Shown here in pieces: positions 63,256 to 64,000 of a DNA stretch of 64,000 bases. The notes beneath the pieces are model-generated. The model was not told where the DNA came from and did not search any database. It saw nothing but the letters and a program-made list of their open reading frames with translations. The stretch's first letter is position 1. Every line of letters begins with the position of its first letter. Made by a program: the position numbers and the translations under genes. The stretch comes from Nitratireductor mangrovi (GTDB lineage: Bacteria > Pseudomonadota > Alphaproteobacteria > Rhizobiales > Rhizobiaceae): contig NZ_CP042301.2 of the NCBI RefSeq assembly GCF_007922615.2, forward strand, positions 4,138,001-4,202,000. The letters run 5' to 3'.

Positions 63256-64000
63256 ATGTCAGGCATCGCAACCTACAATTTTGCCTATCTCGACGAGCAG
63301 ACCAAGCGCATGATCCGGCGCGCGATCCTCAAGGGGATCGCCATTCCTGGCTATCAGGTGCCGTTCGCCTCGCGCGAGATGCCGATGCCTTTTGGCTGGG
63401 GTACCGGCGGCGTCCAGGTGACGGCCTCGGTGATCGGACCCGACGACGTCCTCAAGGTCATCGATCAGGGTGCAGACGACACCACCAACGCCGTTTCCAT
63501 CCGCGCCTTTTTCCAGAAGGTCGCCAATGTCGCTGTGACCACCGAGACGGCCAAGGCGACCATCATCCAGACCCGGCATCGCATTCCAGAACATCCGCTC
63601 GTCGAAGGCCAGGTGCTTGTCTATCAGGTGCCGATCCCGGAGCCGCTGCGTTTCCTCGAGCCACGCGAAACCGAGACGCGCAAGATGCACGCGCTTGAGG
63701 AATACGGGCTGATGCATGTGAAGCTCTACGAGGACATAGCCCGCCACGGCCACATTGCAACCACCTACGCCTACCCGGTCAAGGTCGAGGGCCGTTATGT
63801 CATGGACCCTTCGCCGACGCCGAAATTCGACAATCCCAAGATGCATCGCTCGCCAGCCCTGCAGCTCTTCGGTGCCGGGCGCGAAAAGCGTATCTATGCC
63901 ATTCCGCCCTATTCCGAGGTCATCAGCCTCGATTTCGAGGATCACCCCTTCAAGGTGCAGGAATTCGACAAGCCCTGCGCGCTGTGCGGCGCCGAAAACG
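63256..64000 (+). CDS. phnJ: C-P lyase core enzyme PhnJ (radical SAM), 3' end missing
   Basis: PhnJ cleaves the carbon-phosphorus bond by radical SAM chemistry. The first 248 residues are in the window and the gene runs off its end. The start M-S-G-I-A-T-Y-N-F-A-Y-L-D-E-Q-T and the central P-I-P-E-P-L-R-F-L-E-P are typical. Cys241 and Cys244 (P-C-A-L-C-G) are the first two ligands of the 4Fe-4S cluster; the third would lie just beyond the edge. GGTAAG is a weak ribosome-binding site. Confidence 0.95.
   Translation, partial: MSGIATYNFAYLDEQTKRMIRRAILKGIAIPGYQVPFASREMPMPFGWGTGGVQVTASVIGPDDVLKVIDQGADDTTNAVSIRAFFQKVANVAVTTETAKATIIQTRHRIPEHPLVEGQVLVYQVPIPEPLRFLEPRETETRKMHALEEYGLMHVKLYEDIARHGHIATTYAYPVKVEGRYVMDPSPTPKFDNPKMHRSPALQLFGAGREKRIYAIPPYSEVISLDFEDHPFKVQEFDKPCALCGAEN

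Overview
The window is a stretch of high-GC bacterial chromosome that reads as an alphaproteobacterium of the Hyphomicrobiales, most like Phyllobacteriaceae (Mesorhizobium or Aminobacter type). This rests on gene order and family content: lptC-lptA-lptB-rpoN-hpf-ptsN, glnD-murJ-trpS-usp-nfu, a malic enzyme fused to a phosphotransacetylase domain, an OlsB-type acyltransferase, an ActS/ActR (RegB/RegA) redox pair, a ROSE-like thermometer on an Hsp20 gene and an Irr-type iron box. The genus is inference. I saw no tRNA, rRNA, insertion sequence, prophage or CRISPR array. Almost all of the window is core-like chromosome.

Positions 1-14500: the 3' end of a PHB depolymerase, rpsU sharing a bidirectional terminator with it, nth divergent from a DUF2244 gene, an AraC-methyltransferase fusion, ribokinase, a LysE exporter and a nucleoside hydrolase. 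Then come Hsp20 plus a DUF1150 protein, the lpt-rpoN-hpf-ptsN block on the minus strand, sppA, ihfB and a LapA-domain protein. Positions 14500-25500: ornithine cyclodeaminase, an overlapping methyltransferase / SpoU methylase / lspA string, acuI, a hybrid histidine kinase beside olsB, a YjbR protein, a Tat-exported metallo-hydrolase, an EEP-family membrane protein and a YtoQ protein. Positions 25500-35000: a 3-hydroxybenzoate-type monooxygenase divergent from a MarR regulator, maeB, a small exported protein flanked by a duplicated promoter, mutS and kynU.

Positions 35000-50000: two tandem GGDEF-EAL proteins, glnD, murJ, an EamA exporter, trpS, a universal stress protein and nfu under a probable Irr-controlled promoter, then an L,D-transpeptidase and mmcB. 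Positions 50000-59400 (mostly minus strand): actR, actS, hrpB and a ynjBCD-like ABC importer, with an FMN riboswitch driving ribN on the plus strand. Positions 59400-64000: the C-P lyase locus, with phnF divergent from phnG-phnH-phnI-phnJ, preceded by a Pho box and a PhnF-type operator. phnJ runs off the window.

The most unusual structure is at 62460-63255. The normally contiguous phnI and phnJ are separated by about 0.8 kb holding three tiny membrane-protein genes on the opposite strand. Two of these end in a Gly/Asp-rich tail, one with a single Cys. I recognise none of the three. Other points worth checking are the duplicated promoter around 30.5-30.9 kb, the Irr box overlapping the nfu -10, a possible leaderless DUF2244 mRNA, a hairpin covering the rbsK ribosome-binding site, and the nested inverted repeats between the monooxygenase and its MarR regulator.
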